Part shown: positions 35,901-47,000 of the stretch, piece by piece
Layout: each line of letters begins with the position of its first letter
Numbering within the stretch: the first letter of the stretch is position 1
Source: Scedosporium boydii
Lineage: Eukaryota; Ascomycota; Sordariomycetes; Microascales; Microascaceae
DNA length: 64,000 bases
Direction: 5' to 3'
Assembly (NCBI GenBank): GCA_002221725.1
Contig: NJFT01000049.1
Coordinates: 124,001 to 188,000, forward strand
Notes under the pieces: generated by a model
The model's database searches: none
Told to the model about the DNA's origin: nothing
The model's input: the letters and a program-made list of their open reading frames with translations, nothing else
Translations under genes and position numbers: made by a program

Positions 35901-38900
35901 CCCGTAATAGCCATAACCGAGCTTAGAAAGCGAAGCATAAAACCGATCGGTATCGACATCAGCCATGTTGTAGTCGGGGAGAGGAGTAGAGAATAGGGCA
36001 TCGGTATTCGGTTTACCGAACACGATCTTGACGCTACCACTTGCCGTCAGCTCCATGTCCGCCTCACTTGTGGCACCTCCGGAAACAGGGCACGAGTAGA
36101 GCGCAAAGTTAGCGGTGGTTTCCTTCCCGCCAACTCCAGCGCTGCGGCTGATGCTCGTCAGAGTAACAAGAGTCTCGACACCGGCGTTGTTATCATCCTC
36201 AAACGCGATAGCCCGAGGGATGGAAAGATCGTGAAGCTCGAGAATTTCGACCTCTTCGTCACCGGCAAGGTACTTCGCCGCCTCGATAGCCATCGCGCAA
36301 TAACCAGCGGCAGGGAAGACGGTCTGTCCCTGCAATTGATGGCCCTCCATCCACGGGATCTCCGAGACCTTGAGAACATTCTGCCAGCGCAGTTCGCGGT
36401 CTGTCGAGTCTGGGCACCGCACACCAAGTAACTCGTGGAACCGGTCCTGGCGGCCGCGCATCTTCCGCGACCTACGAGATTCTTGCCAGTGCGTCCTGCC
36501 GTGGTTCCACTTGTACGAAGGGAGACCGACCACCAGCTTCGGTTTCGAGAGGGAGGCAGCGCCAGACACCAGCTTTTCATACGACTGGAAGTCGACGCCC
36601 TGGGAACCGAGCAGGGTCCAGACGAAGCCCAAAGACTCCGAAAAGGATTGGACGTCACTCTTGCCGCGGCTGAGGACACCAGTGTACGGAAGCGTGCTCG
36701 ATCGAACCTCTCCGATGTTTTGGGTCGCGGGTCCCTTGAGGGCCGGGTGAGGACCGACCTCGACGGCACAGACGATTTGAGGATCGCTTGTCATGGCATT
36801 CTTGACGGCGTCGGCGAAGCGGACGGCGTTTTGCATATTGTCTCGCCAATACTCACCCTGGAGCACCTCGCTGGCTTCCACAGGCTTGTCCTCGGGGAAG
36901 ACGCTGGAGAACCAGGAGCAGGTGCTGTCTTGAGGGTTGTTGACCTGGACACCGCAGGCCTGTAGGGCACTCACATATGGGTCACCGCAGGGGAGCATGT
37001 GGTGTGAGTGGTAGGCAGTGTCGACCTTCAGAACTCTGGCGAACTTCTTCTCTTCGTCAAAGACCTTCTTAGCGTGGACGATGGCATCAACGTCACCCGA
37101 CAAGGTAACACTCGCCGAGGAGTTGTGGGCGGCGATAGCAAGACGGCCTCTGAAAGCTCGCAGGCTAAGGAGATCGTGCGCATCCTCCCACGAAGTGCCC
37201 ACAGCCATCATGGCGCCCTGGCTCTTTTGTCCGGTGGTAACGTCGATCACATTACCGGCTAGCTTGGCGTACAGGCCTCGGTAGTACGCAACCCGGAGGG
37301 CGTCCTTGTCCGAGAGGAAACCGGCAGCGTACGCGGCCCCGATCTCACCGGAGGAATGTCCCACTACGGCTGAGAACTTGATTCCGGCAGCAAGTAGGAG
37401 GTCGACAAGAATGATCTGGATGGCCGTGCACAACGGCTGGGACAGGGCGGCTTCAGCGATGCGCGACGTGTCATTTCCGGCCATCATCTCCTGCTCCAGG
37501 TTCCACTCTGGGCGGTCCCCTTCCGGCAGCGTGGTCAAAAACTGGTCGAGTTCTTGGACCCGCTTGCGAACAAACTCGGAGGAGCGGATGAGCTCGGCAC
37601 CCATGGCGGGCCACTGCGCACCCTGGCCAGTGAAGACGCCAAGGATGTGCGGCGTGCCCTTGATGTTAGACCGTGTGCCAACGGTGGTGCCACCACCAGT
37701 CTGCGCGAGCTTCTCATCTATCTTGGCCTTGAGCTCCTCGATGGTCCCAGCAGAGAAGGACACTTTGAAGGGGAGCTGGCTCCTACGTGACTGAAGTGTC
37801 CAAGCGAGGTCAACTGGGTTGATCTCGGGGTTCTCGCCAAGGTGCTCCGAGTAAGCCTGGAGCTGGGCGACCAAAGAGGCCTCGGACACAGCCGAGAAGA
37901 CAAAGGGTGTGAAAGAAGGACGAGGAGTAACGACATCGCTCTCAGCGGCAGGGCAGTACTCCTCTACGATGGCATGGGCATTGCTGCCACCGAAACCGAA
38001 GCTGTTAACACTGACACGACGGGGGACGCCCTCGGGCAGCTGGGGCCAGGGCTTGATGCTGGTGGGAACCTCGAGGCCCTTGTAGAATGGCTCGATAGCA
38101 GGGTTTAGGCTGTTAAAAAGGAGGTTCGGGGGGATGATGCCCTTCTGGATGATCCCGGAGGCCTTGAGGAGGCCGGCAATACCAGCAGCGCCCTCAGTGT
38201 GACCAATAACGGTCTTGACGGATCCTACATACAGGGGGGCCATCCCGTCGGCAGCAAAGGTGCCGAAGCAACGGTGGATAGCAGCGGCCTCCTTGGGGTC
38301 ACCGGCCTTGGTTCCGGTACCATGGGCCTCGAAGAACTGAGGGCGATCATACGGATTCTTCTCAGGATCCAAGCCGGCTCGCTGGTATGTCTGGCGGATG
38401 AGCATCGCCTGGGCCTCGGTATTAGGGACCGTGATACCGTTTGAGAAACCGTCCTGGTTGGCGCCCGTCTCGCGGATCAGACATTCGATGTGGTCACCAT
38501 CGGCGATGGCGTCGCTCAACCTCTTCAAAACGACGGCCGCTACACCCTCACCACGGGCGTAGCCGTTGGCCTCGGAGTCCCACATGCGGGAACGGCCGGT
38601 AGGGGAAAGCATCTTCATCTTGCTCTCAAAGATGAAGGCCTCTATAGAGTAGAGAGATTCAGTTAGCCAGCGGCTCGAAATATCACTCTCGCAACCCTTA
38701 ACTTGAATAACCCGAAGCGAGGAAGAACTTACCAGGTCCGAGGATCACCTGAGTACCGCATGCAACAGCAACTCGCGACTCGCCGCATCGCAACGCCCGG
38801 ACACCTTGATGCACGGCAATCAGACTGGACGAGCAGGCGGTGTCGATAGTCATCGAGGGACCGTGCCAGTCGAAAAAGTAAGACACACGGTTGGAGATGA

Positions 38901-39375
38901 TGGCGCGGTTAGTCCCGGTGGCGAAATAGGTCGGGATCGTGTTGAGATCCCGGAGGAGGGCATCGTTGTAATCGACACCCATAGTGCCGACGTATACGGC
39001 TGTATCAGAGCCGCGGAGAGCATCCAGGGTGTGGCCACCAGCCTCCAGGGCCTCGTAGACCGTCTCGAGGAGGAGGCGTTGTTGCGGGTCGATCGAGTCA
39101 GCCTCGTTAGGGCTGATGTTGAAAAAGGGTGCATCGAAGACCTTGATGTCCTCCTCCATGAGATACGAGTGTCGGACGTTTGAGGTACCATGGTGGGTAC
39201 CGTCAGGATGGAAAAATCCTGTAGCGTTGAAGCGCTCAGGAGGGATCTCGGAACCCACATCACGGGGATTCTCGAGCAGCTTCCACAGTTTTGATGGGGA
39301 GCTGGAGCCGCCGGGGAAGCGGCAGCCACTGCCGACAATGGCGATAGGCTCAGGTCTTAGAAGTGTCATTGTCAT
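26957..39375 (-). CDS. Hybrid PKS-NRPS synthase megaenzyme
   Basis: Builds a C-methylated polyketide and condenses it with an amino acid. Three exons, 39375-38733, 38641-31883 and 31806-26957, give about 4083 residues. Domains with rough residue positions: KS 8-445 (Cys in DTACSSS, His in EAHGTGT and GHTEG); AT with GHSSGE near 643; DH with HxxxGxxxxP near 983 and a DVAFQ second motif; MT with LEIGAGTGG near 1447; a long pseudo-KR/inactive ER region; KR with VGLTGQIG near 2170 and the SNYAAANGY active site near 2310; ACP with LGVDSL near 2500; a Ser/Pro/Thr-rich linker; C with HHIIMDG near 2782; A with [11 protein letters not shown] near 3263; T with GGNSLL near 3685; R with GATGF near 3768. 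The lack of an intact ER fits the trans-ER at 57 kb. The R domain has Tyr but Arg for Lys in YxxxK. An in-frame alternative acceptor at 31828 would add 7 residues before the ACP. Confidence 0.95.
31807..31882 (-). other. PKS-NRPS intron 2 with tandem in-frame acceptors
   Basis: The intron begins with GTAAAA at 31882. Two AG acceptors are in the same frame: CTCAG ending at 31828 (55-nt intron) and CTACAG ending at 31807 (76-nt intron). The branch-like CTAAC lies only 4 nt from the first acceptor but about 25 nt from the second, so the second is preferred. Without removal the KR-half frame stops shortly after. Confidence 0.75.
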
Positions 39376-40635
39376 CTTAAAGAAAGAATGAGGGGTAGAA
39401 GACCGTAGAGAGCTTGAGATAGGTTTGGAAAGGGGGATGTACGCTTCGTCTAGATGTATAACGAGGAGGTGTTGAAACGTTTCGTCTAGGAGAAGCTCAC
39501 TCAACCCATAAAGGACATTGGTAGAATTGCTCAGCTGTTTCTCTGATCGAGCTGTTCCTCGAGAGCTTCCATAGAAGAGTGTGCGCGTGTGCTTGTATGT
39601 ATATGAATTATGTCCTGGAACTGAATCTCGTCCTAACAAGCCCCTATTTTCTTTTCGAGATAGACAGTAGTAGCCTCTACTCCTTTACTTTCGAAACTCA
39701 TCGCCAAGCAACTCCGTATCACTCCCTTTCGTAGCTAATCGGAGCTCAGCACTTGCAACCACAACTCACTCGCCGTTTCCGTCCTACTTTCCGGCCCTCA
39801 TTCCCATCGTGATACGCCGTCCGCCGATGTTCACAACTGGGTCTATCATCGCAGCCACCGGACAAAAAACGAATTGGCGAATCAGGAGCTCCTCTCTAGC
39901 TCAGCAAGAACTTGCAGGAAATCCAACCACACCTCCGCCGAACACGCCGAACGCCGTATCTGCACCGAAGATGCAGGGGAACGGCAACCAACCCCCACCT
40001 CCGAACCGGACAGATCGATAAAGGGTGGCTGACTCATTAATCGCCGAAGGATCGGGGCTTAGGCTCATGGGGCCACGGGTAGGCGTGGCTCTAATATGCG
40101 CGTCTCTGTGCCGAGGCAACTTCGTGTCTAGAATCTAGATTCCGATATTCCCAGTCTTGGGAGTCTTGCGATAGTCCATGGCTTTGTCTAGTTCTAATGT
40201 CTACCCAAAGTTCCGTGAGAAAATTATGCCAAGACCGACGAATCGGTCCGTTGTAATGCAAAAGAAGCAGGAAATCATGTAAATTGGCTGCAAACGGAAT
40301 AAGACGAGGACAACGACACGTCTCGAAGGCCCTTTTCTGAGCATGCCGTGCCACCAAACTCATTAATCTATACCTAAACCGGGGAAAATGCAGCTCAGTT
40401 CGTTGGCAAACCCCAGTTTTCCCCGCGCATAACAAAACAAAGCGCATGTAAGATGTAAGAAGAAAAAGGAAATTTAAACGAGGATGAGGAGAAAGAAGGG
40501 ATGTGAAGTAAAGGACATCAGCCGAACCGAGGAAGAAGAAAAAAATCGTATGTGTGACCCGAAAAGAATAAGAAACTCCGTGCAACCCAAGAAATAAGTA
40601 ATGCCACCCGATCCCAATCTCTAAAAACCCAAATT
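39376..40635. other. PKS-NRPS promoter and regulator 3' region
   Basis: About 1.26 kb upstream of the PKS-NRPS start and downstream of the Zn2Cys6 gene; both genes are on the minus strand. A TATACATA-like element on the minus strand near 39600 may belong to the synthase promoter. No additional gene supported. Confidence 0.5.
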
Positions 40636-42351
40636 TCATATACGTAGTACCATTCGAAGTCGTGATAATCTTTGGTGGACCTCCATTTCCAGATCGCTCA
40701 TCATATTCTGGCCGCAATTCATTGAAAACGGAAGGCCCGGGGCTGCGCTCCCCAGAAGTCCCCCTGGCGACAGCGGCTCCCTCGGGTCTTGCTGGTGCGA
40801 TGATCTCGCAGGTGAGGAGTTGCTCAACGGCGTCAGGCATTGTTTGACGGCCTCACTTTGGCGTTCAACTAGGTACGAGCATAAGTGCACGACGGATACC
40901 ATCCGGATGTCGGCTAGAGGGGAGGCCGCCGAGGAGCCGAAACCGAAGCCGGAGGAATCGGTGTCGTTCGTTGCGCGGAGCAAGAGGTCGGCGTCAAGTT
41001 GAAGGGCGATCAAGACGATGACGTAGATGCTGAGAAGCAAACCGTGGCAGGCCATGACGAGATGGCCCACGACGATGCTGGAATACTGGTTCAGCCCCTT
41101 CCCGCCGCCCTGGGCAGCCAAGTCGACGCGCAGGCAGCGCAGGATCTCCAGCAGCTGGTGGGAGGCGGCAAAGGCGTTGTGAATCACGTCCCCGAGCCTG
41201 GGCGCCTCGACAGGAGCCGGGTGATTTTGACTGTCGGAGAATAGCATATCGGACGAGACGTGGGCCAGCCATGCGGCGACGGGCTTAAAGGCCGTATCGT
41301 TGAGCATTAGGCCGGACTTATCCCCTGGTGATGACTGAGGCGCTGTTGCCTCGGCCAAGAGACAGCTCGAGCTAAGCAGGGGGTGAAGGCGCGTGCTCAG
41401 CTGAGATAACTGCGCAATGCTGGCTGATGGTGTTCTGGTGTCGGGGGTAGGTGTCCTAATAAGTTCGGGGCCGAAACTGCTCAAACTACTCAAACTACTC
41501 AAGCTGCTCCCAATGCTACCACTACTACGACAACTTGTGAAAATGTCGCTCTCGCTCTCACTACTAGAAGGTTCCGTGGTAAGGTCCCAGCTCAGTAGGG
41601 AGGAGGAGACAGTGTTGGACGCTGCGGCCGCGCCGGAATGGGTCTGTGGATCCAGCAGAGGATACATGTTGGTGTCGTGCCGTTCACTTCTGTGCCCCGG
41701 CATCTCGCCCCAGCTCACGAGATTTAGCCAGGGCCATTCGGTGGTAGGATCGGTAGACGTCGTGAAGTTTCTGTACGGATCCATGGGGGCCGTGGGAGCT
41801 GTGGTGGGCGGGGTGGTGGTGGTGCTGTTGTTGTTGGTGGTGGTGTTGTTGATAGCGGTGCCCCCATTGGCGCCGATACCAGCACTACCGACGGGGACAT
41901 CGCCATGCGGAGTTGCCAGAGCATTGTCTGAGCCGGTAAGAGGCCATTGGCGCGATTCAAGCGAGCTATTTTGTCTATGCCTGCTACTGCCTCCGTTATT
42001 ATTGCTGATATTACCATTGTTGCTGCTGTTGCCGTTATTGCTGCCATTGGTATTTCCACCACCATTGTTGTTATTGGATCTGTTGTCTTCGTTGTCGGAT
42101 AGTGAGGAGGGGATGGAGATAATTGAGGTAGCGGCGGCTTCTGTTGTTCGATATCTGCTGGGACGGCCTTTTGGCAAACTGAAGCTGTATACACACTGGG
42201 CTCCTTGCCGAAGACATCGATTGCATGCTCCGGTGGTGTTCGATTCCGACCGCGCACATCGCAGCTTCTGGCCGTGGCACCGATCACACGACTGCCGCAT
42301 TGTGGTGGTGGTGGCGGCCGTCGTTGTCTCGGAACCCAAATTCTGCGACAT
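40636..42351 (-). CDS. Zn2Cys6 transcription factor, AflR-like
   Basis: Probable pathway-specific regulator of the adjacent synthase. A single exon encodes 571 residues. The binuclear zinc cluster is at residues 20-51: CDRCHGQKLRC, then CNRCLRQGAQC, followed by the YSFSLPKGRPS linker typical of AflR-type regulators. Residues about 90-130 are an Asn/Gly/Ser-rich low-complexity tract; around residues 290-300 there is a run of SSL repeats encoded by a triplet-like repeat near 41480-41510. The C-terminal half has the LEILRCLRVDL and VGHLVMACHGLLLSIYVIV helices seen in the AflR C-terminal domain. It lies 1.26 kb upstream of the PKS-NRPS in the same direction, a common position for cluster regulators. 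The zinc-cluster assignment is firm; the target genes are inferred from position. Confidence 0.92.
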   Translation of the reverse strand: MSQNLGSETTTAATTTTMRQSCDRCHGQKLRCARSESNTTGACNRCLRQGAQCVYSFSLPKGRPSRYRTTEAAATSIISIPSSLSDNEDNRSNNNNGGGNTNGSNNGNSSNNGNISNNNGGSSRHRQNSSLESRQWPLTGSDNALATPHGDVPVGSAGIGANGGTAINNTTTNNNSTTTTPPTTAPTAPMDPYRNFTTSTDPTTEWPWLNLVSWGEMPGHRSERHDTNMYPLLDPQTHSGAAAASNTVSSSLLSWDLTTEPSSSESESDIFTSCRSSGSIGSSLSSLSSLSSFGPELIRTPTPDTRTPSASIAQLSQLSTRLHPLLSSSCLLAEATAPQSSPGDKSGLMLNDTAFKPVAAWLAHVSSDMLFSDSQNHPAPVEAPRLGDVIHNAFAASHQLLEILRCLRVDLAAQGGGKGLNQYSSIVVGHLVMACHGLLLSIYVIVLIALQLDADLLLRATNDTDSSGFGFGSSAASPLADIRMVSVVHLCSYLVERQSEAVKQCLTPLSNSSPARSSHQQDPREPLSPGGLLGSAAPGLPFSMNCGQNMMSDLEMEVHQRLSRLRMVLRI

Positions 42352-44238
42352 TTTGGCTATGTGTGCAGCACTTTTTTCTTCAAGAAGTGATGGTGTGAAG
42401 CCCAGAAGAAGGTTGTGTCTCCATGAGTCGAATGTTTGGGGATTGGATGGTGGGTGTGGGGAGGGGCAGAAAGGAACGCGGAACGATGAAGATTATGATG
42501 GAGAAACTGGACTCTGCCACTTAACCGGGAGGTAGCATCGACGGGGACACTTGCAGTTTGACCTGTCGTAGGCGGAATTCTTCGCCGCAAGTCATATGAA
42601 GCAAGGCATTCGTCCCTCTGCCACTCTGCCACTCTGCCACTCTGTCACTTCTCCTGGCGCAGTCAAGGACCACTGCGGGCGCTTACAATCTAGAAGTTTG
42701 GATGGGGCTCCTCCTGACGTAGGATTAATCAATTCAGCTCCAGATACTTTTCTTAGTAGAGTCTCATTCGTCGTTTCTTCGCCTACCAAACTGGCCCGTC
42801 GCAACCAAAAATACTACTACCAAGGCTTATTGAACTCTCTCAGCTTCTGACTTCTTACTTTCCCACCACTACTGCTGAGGTCATACTTGCAGTTAAGATG
42901 GAATGAAAAGAATCTGACCCTGATGCTACCCACCCCGCCCTGCCAAGAGAGTTTCGTCTCCTTTCTCTTCACCGAACATATCCACCCATCCACCATTCCA
43001 TGCATCACGCCCATCAGGGTCTCGCTCGCATAGAATATCTTCAACCCCAAAGCGCGGGTACCTAGTGCGGTAATAAACTAGAAGCCGACATCCCGACATT
43101 CACCCATGTTCCAGAATCAAGGCCACAAGGCCACCAGGCCAGGGGTGGGCGTTGGCGTTGTGTTTGTTGGGGGCCGCTGCGCCGTTGATCCGTGGGATGG
43201 AGCAGACCAGCCAAGACGAAAAGTGTATACACGCTAGCAGTTCTTCCGCTTCAATTGGCTTATTACCGCCAAGTGGCGTGGCGGGATCGTAAACTGGCTA
43301 GTTGCTAGCTTCGTAGTTTATGTCGCATAGCCTAGCTGAATAGGGATTAGGGAGTCGAGGGACGAAACACTAGCCCGTAGTGACCTTCAGTCTCCGAAGC
43401 TAGCCCATCCCTGTAGCTGCACGGCATGTAAACACGCTTGAGCCCCTGCCACACTGCATCCAACGACCTCTCAGTCCTGATTCCTGAGAGACAGGCACGT
43501 TATCTTTGTTCTCGCCTGGATGCAACAGTGCAGCCGAGGCTCTTATCATCAAATTGATGGTATCTGTAGTAAGCCCAGGGCATACATACAGGCCGTGCTG
43601 TCATGGAACCATAAAGGGAGCATTGTCTAAGCTCAATTGACAAGTACGTGCTTTGCCAGGGCTACCATTCTCCCGCACTTGCAGCTTTTTCATTGATGAC
43701 CTTCTATTTCTGGCAAGCGAGCCGCTTCAGGATTTCATGTACTCATATAATATTACTGCGACCCTTCAAACGACCGTATCTCGCGTTCTGCAGCGAGGGG
43801 TTACAACGGTGGGAACACGAAAAAACAAATGAATTAATTCAATTTGGGCCCCCTACATGTACGAAGTATGCAAGTGCGTGGATCTCGGTTCCCGGAACGG
43901 TTGTGGTGTGTGTCCCAGACAGGAAACTGATCCACCGCGTTGCAGTCGCGGGCTCCGCTTCCTGTCATGAACTCGCGGGGTCTCAGATATCAGACAAGAT
44001 TAGATGATGGATTGTGCGTGTCTTGATTACAGTAAAATTACAGTAAACTAGATTGTTGGGATCATCTCCATAGAACAAATTCGAGTGAAGAATAGAATCT
44101 GTTGAGGCAGCTATGTAAAACTCCCGCTTGTTTTACTACTTCTAAATAATAAGGAAATACAGAAGAAAATCAGAGATTAGAGACTAGAAACCAGAAACCT
44201 GCAAATTACTCCCTCCACTCGCTTCTAACTCCCAAGCT
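42352..44238. other. Intergenic, regulator promoter
   Basis: About 1.9 kb. It contains the promoter of the Zn2Cys6 gene (right of 42351), a short ctctgcca tandem repeat and one TACGAAGTAT motif at 43859-43869. Open frames around 43648-44007 show no conserved motif and I do not call them. Confidence 0.5.
42616..42647. repeat. 8-nt tandem repeat (ctctgcca), four units
   Basis: Three exact units followed by one with a single change. It lies about 265 nt upstream of the Zn2Cys6 regulator start, so it may sit in that promoter. Confidence 0.85.
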
Positions 44239-45746
44239 TCACCGATAAGTGCTCGTAGGCCTCGGGCCAAGCCCGCTCTTCACATAGGCCATATCAATCA
44301 TCTTCATCTGCTCAATAGAATCTTCGCCAGTGATCCAGTACTCCGTCGGGCGACCCTTGATCCTGTTGACGAATTGCTCAAGCTGGTGCCTGTACGACAT
44401 CCAGAACGTCTCACCGGGCACCTTGTCGGCGAACTCGGGGCCGGCCTCGGCGAAGGTGTAGGCCTTGTGCGAGTTCTTCTCGGTCCACTTCTTGACAGTC
44501 TTGCCGTCACTGTCACGGATCTCATACTGGTCCGTGACATCGATGCGGTGCCAGAAGACTCCGTGGATGAGGCCGTGTAGAGTGACCTCACGCGTGCGCA
44601 GCTTCTTCTGACTGGCAGCTTGGAGCTTCCCGTCGTCGTCAGGGACGACAACCTCCCTGTGCTTGACGGTGATGTATGAAGTCCGCGGTAGCGCCTCGGT
44701 CCTCAGCGAACTAGACGCCTCTCCAATGCCCCCGCCGGGGAAGCGGAATTTGGCCTGGAAGGCATAGTCGGCCTTGTCGTGGACGCCCTCGGTGTAGGCC
44801 TCCGCATCGCAGCTCACGCACTCCTCGGGAGTGGCGCCGAAAACCAATCGGAGCGCCGCGTAGTTGTACGTGCCCATGGACATCATGGTGCCACCCGCAA
44901 GGGGGTAGTTGTAGTGGATGTCATTTATCCCAGTTGTCCACCAGGGTAGCGACGAGTGCGTCTTGGCATGGACCACGTCCTTCGGACTGACGAACGAGAG
45001 GAAGTATTGCCAGCTGGGGTAGAAGCGGTTGTGGAAGGCCTCGAGAAGCACGGGCCCATCGGGCTTGGACAGCTCAGGCAGGTTGAAGAGCAACTCGGCC
45101 TCGGTCGAGTTGGCAACAGAGGGCTTCTCGAGTAGAACATGCTTGCCGGCGCGGATGGCGCGGGCGGCCCACTCGAAGTGGAAGCTATTCGGCAGGGGGA
45201 CGAGGACGCAGTCAATGTTGGGGTCGTCAAGAATGTCTGTGGGATGGGGAGTACCATTGTTAGCAATTGTTTCTCGTTCCTTTCCCCCTTTGGGTCTTTC
45301 AGTATTCGGGCGGGCGGATGCCACATGAAGGAACCAAGTGGAAGGAGATTGCGGTGCGCATAATGCACCCATCTCATGCAGGCCAAGCAATGGAACTTGA
45401 AAGGAGACATGGCGACTCACCCTGGTAGGAGTCCTTGACTTCGGGAATTCCGTGGGACTTGGCAAAAGCCTCAGCCTTAGTTCGGTCTCGTGCAGCGACA
45501 GCTTGCACGATTACTTCGGGATGCGACTTGGCAGGGATGATGAGGGTCAATGGTCTGCTTGCTTGATTAGTGCCCTCTGTTTTCCTTCGGGCCCGAGGAG
45601 GGGGGGGGGGGGGGGGAAAATGGAGGCAGGGGAGGCACTCACGCAACGCCCGCCGCTCCTAGAATTCCAAACTTGAGTGCTGTGCTCTTCTTTTCCACCT
45701 GTGGTGGGTTGAAGGCCGACCAGATGCGACTGGCCAATGCTGCCAT
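44239..45746 (-). CDS. Gfo/Idh/MocA-family NAD(P)-dependent oxidoreductase
   Basis: Rossmann dehydrogenase resembling dihydrodiol or D-xylose dehydrogenases. Three exons, 45746-45643, 45554-45421 and 45236-44239, join in frame to 411 residues. The nucleotide-binding motif FGILGAAGVA is near residues 24-33 and is completed across intron 1; the family's EKP motif is in LLEKPSVAN near residue 116. The C-terminal half matches the beta-sheet substrate domain (GGTMMSMGTYNYAALRLVFG and a terminal SIEQMKMIDMAYVKSGL helix). Intron 1 contains a G17 run on the plus strand. In this context it could reduce or oxidise a tailored intermediate, but such enzymes are also common in sugar metabolism, so cluster membership is inferred from position only. 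Confidence 0.88.
45600..45616. repeat. G17 homopolymer inside intron 1
   Basis: Seventeen consecutive G on the plus strand, so C17 in the pre-mRNA of the minus-strand oxidoreductase. It lies within intron 45642-45555 and could slip or fold as a G-quadruplex on the non-template side. Confidence 0.9.
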
Positions 45747-47000
45747 TTTTCTGAACCGAATGAAAAAGACTGGGAAGATATTCTGACAAGTGGTCGACTT
45801 GGCGTTGTGAGCTTCGTGTCCGTACGGTGTCTTGGAGCTCTGCACCTCTCTTTGCTCGGATTGCGCGAGGAGTTCGGACCGAACCGGGAAGCAAATAAAA
45901 AGGGGGGTTGGAGAGGGGATTGAAGCCGACTGAGAAAGAAGAAAAGCAGGCTCACGAGGTGTTTTTGTCGAAGAAGAAGGGGTAAATAGCGCGTTGCTTG
46001 GGCTCGTCGGCAGATAGGTGGAAGGACAGATAGATCGGTAGGCAAGATGGGAAAAGAAAACAGAAGCCGGTGGGGCAGGAGTGAGATTCAAGCAATCAAT
46101 CGCAAATCGTCAAATGAGAGAGCAGGAGAGCAGCAGAGCCCTCGATAAAGTAGTGATTCGGCGTTTTTTGGGCGGCGCCCGGGGAGCATTAGTCTATCCG
46201 GTGGCGCATCTGGTGGCGTTGGGCGTTATAGCAATGCACCGAAAGCCGATGCCTCTGCACCAATAAAGGAGGGTGGCGCTCAATCCTCCCGCCTTGGCAT
46301 ATTTAACCCTAGAAGATGACGAGATGTACCTTATTTCATTCGTATTAGAGCCTACGTGTACGAGTAGCGTTATCACTGGCCAGGCTCCAGGCTCCGGTGG
46401 TGTAACCTTGGTAGACAACCGAAGCTGCGCTGGTGACCTCCCACACACCCCATGTGTGTGGACGAAAGTTCCTAGTGGCTCACCCACTTTGCTGCCAAAC
46501 GCCCGTCCCGCACCATCCTTGCCAGGTAGACCCTTGACCAGTCCGTGCTGAAGGCTGTTTGTCCTGCATTCCTACCCTAAAAGTGCACCCTACGAAGTGC
46601 CTCAAACACTCAAACTCCGCTAGGCCGCGTACCTGGTCAACATGTCTACGTAGGTGGGGGGCCACATGCAAGATGAAGGAGAAGGAGGGAAGATCTTACG
46701 AGTTTAGCTGTTGGGAGCTGGACTGGGCAGTGGCGGGATGAAATTTAAGGAAAATGCGTGTTTGCAGATTGGGGTGAGATCATGGAGCAGCTGATAATAG
46801 GATAATAAAGAGCTGACGTTTTATAGTAATATTAATGCCTCGGCAGCAAGAGGGCACTTAAAAATACGAGTAAGATCTAAAACCTACGGAAAGAAGGGAA
46901 GAAAAAAAAATGTCGTAGCCCGTTTTATTTGATTGAGAAAAAGAGGCAAAAGGAGAAGAGTTAAGATGAGGAGACAGATATCCCTACCCGGAGGGGACGT
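45747..47000. other. Intergenic, oxidoreductase promoter
   Basis: About 1.25 kb between the Gfo/Idh start and the 3' end of the BBE-like oxidase. Pyrimidine-rich on the minus strand next to the Gfo/Idh start. No gene supported. Confidence 0.5.

Noticed and set aside
40091..40840. 249-codon minus-strand frame overlapping the regulator 3' end
   Set aside because: It overlaps the Zn2Cys6 C-terminus in another frame and its translation is of mixed composition with no conserved motif.
43648..44007. 119-codon plus-strand frame in the spacer
   Set aside because: No motif, no promoter or intron signals, and unusual composition; unsupported.
44239..45465. Alternative N-terminus of the Gfo/Idh gene by reading through intron 2
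   Set aside because: That version lacks the Rossmann motif; the spliced model restores GILGAAGVA and the usual length.
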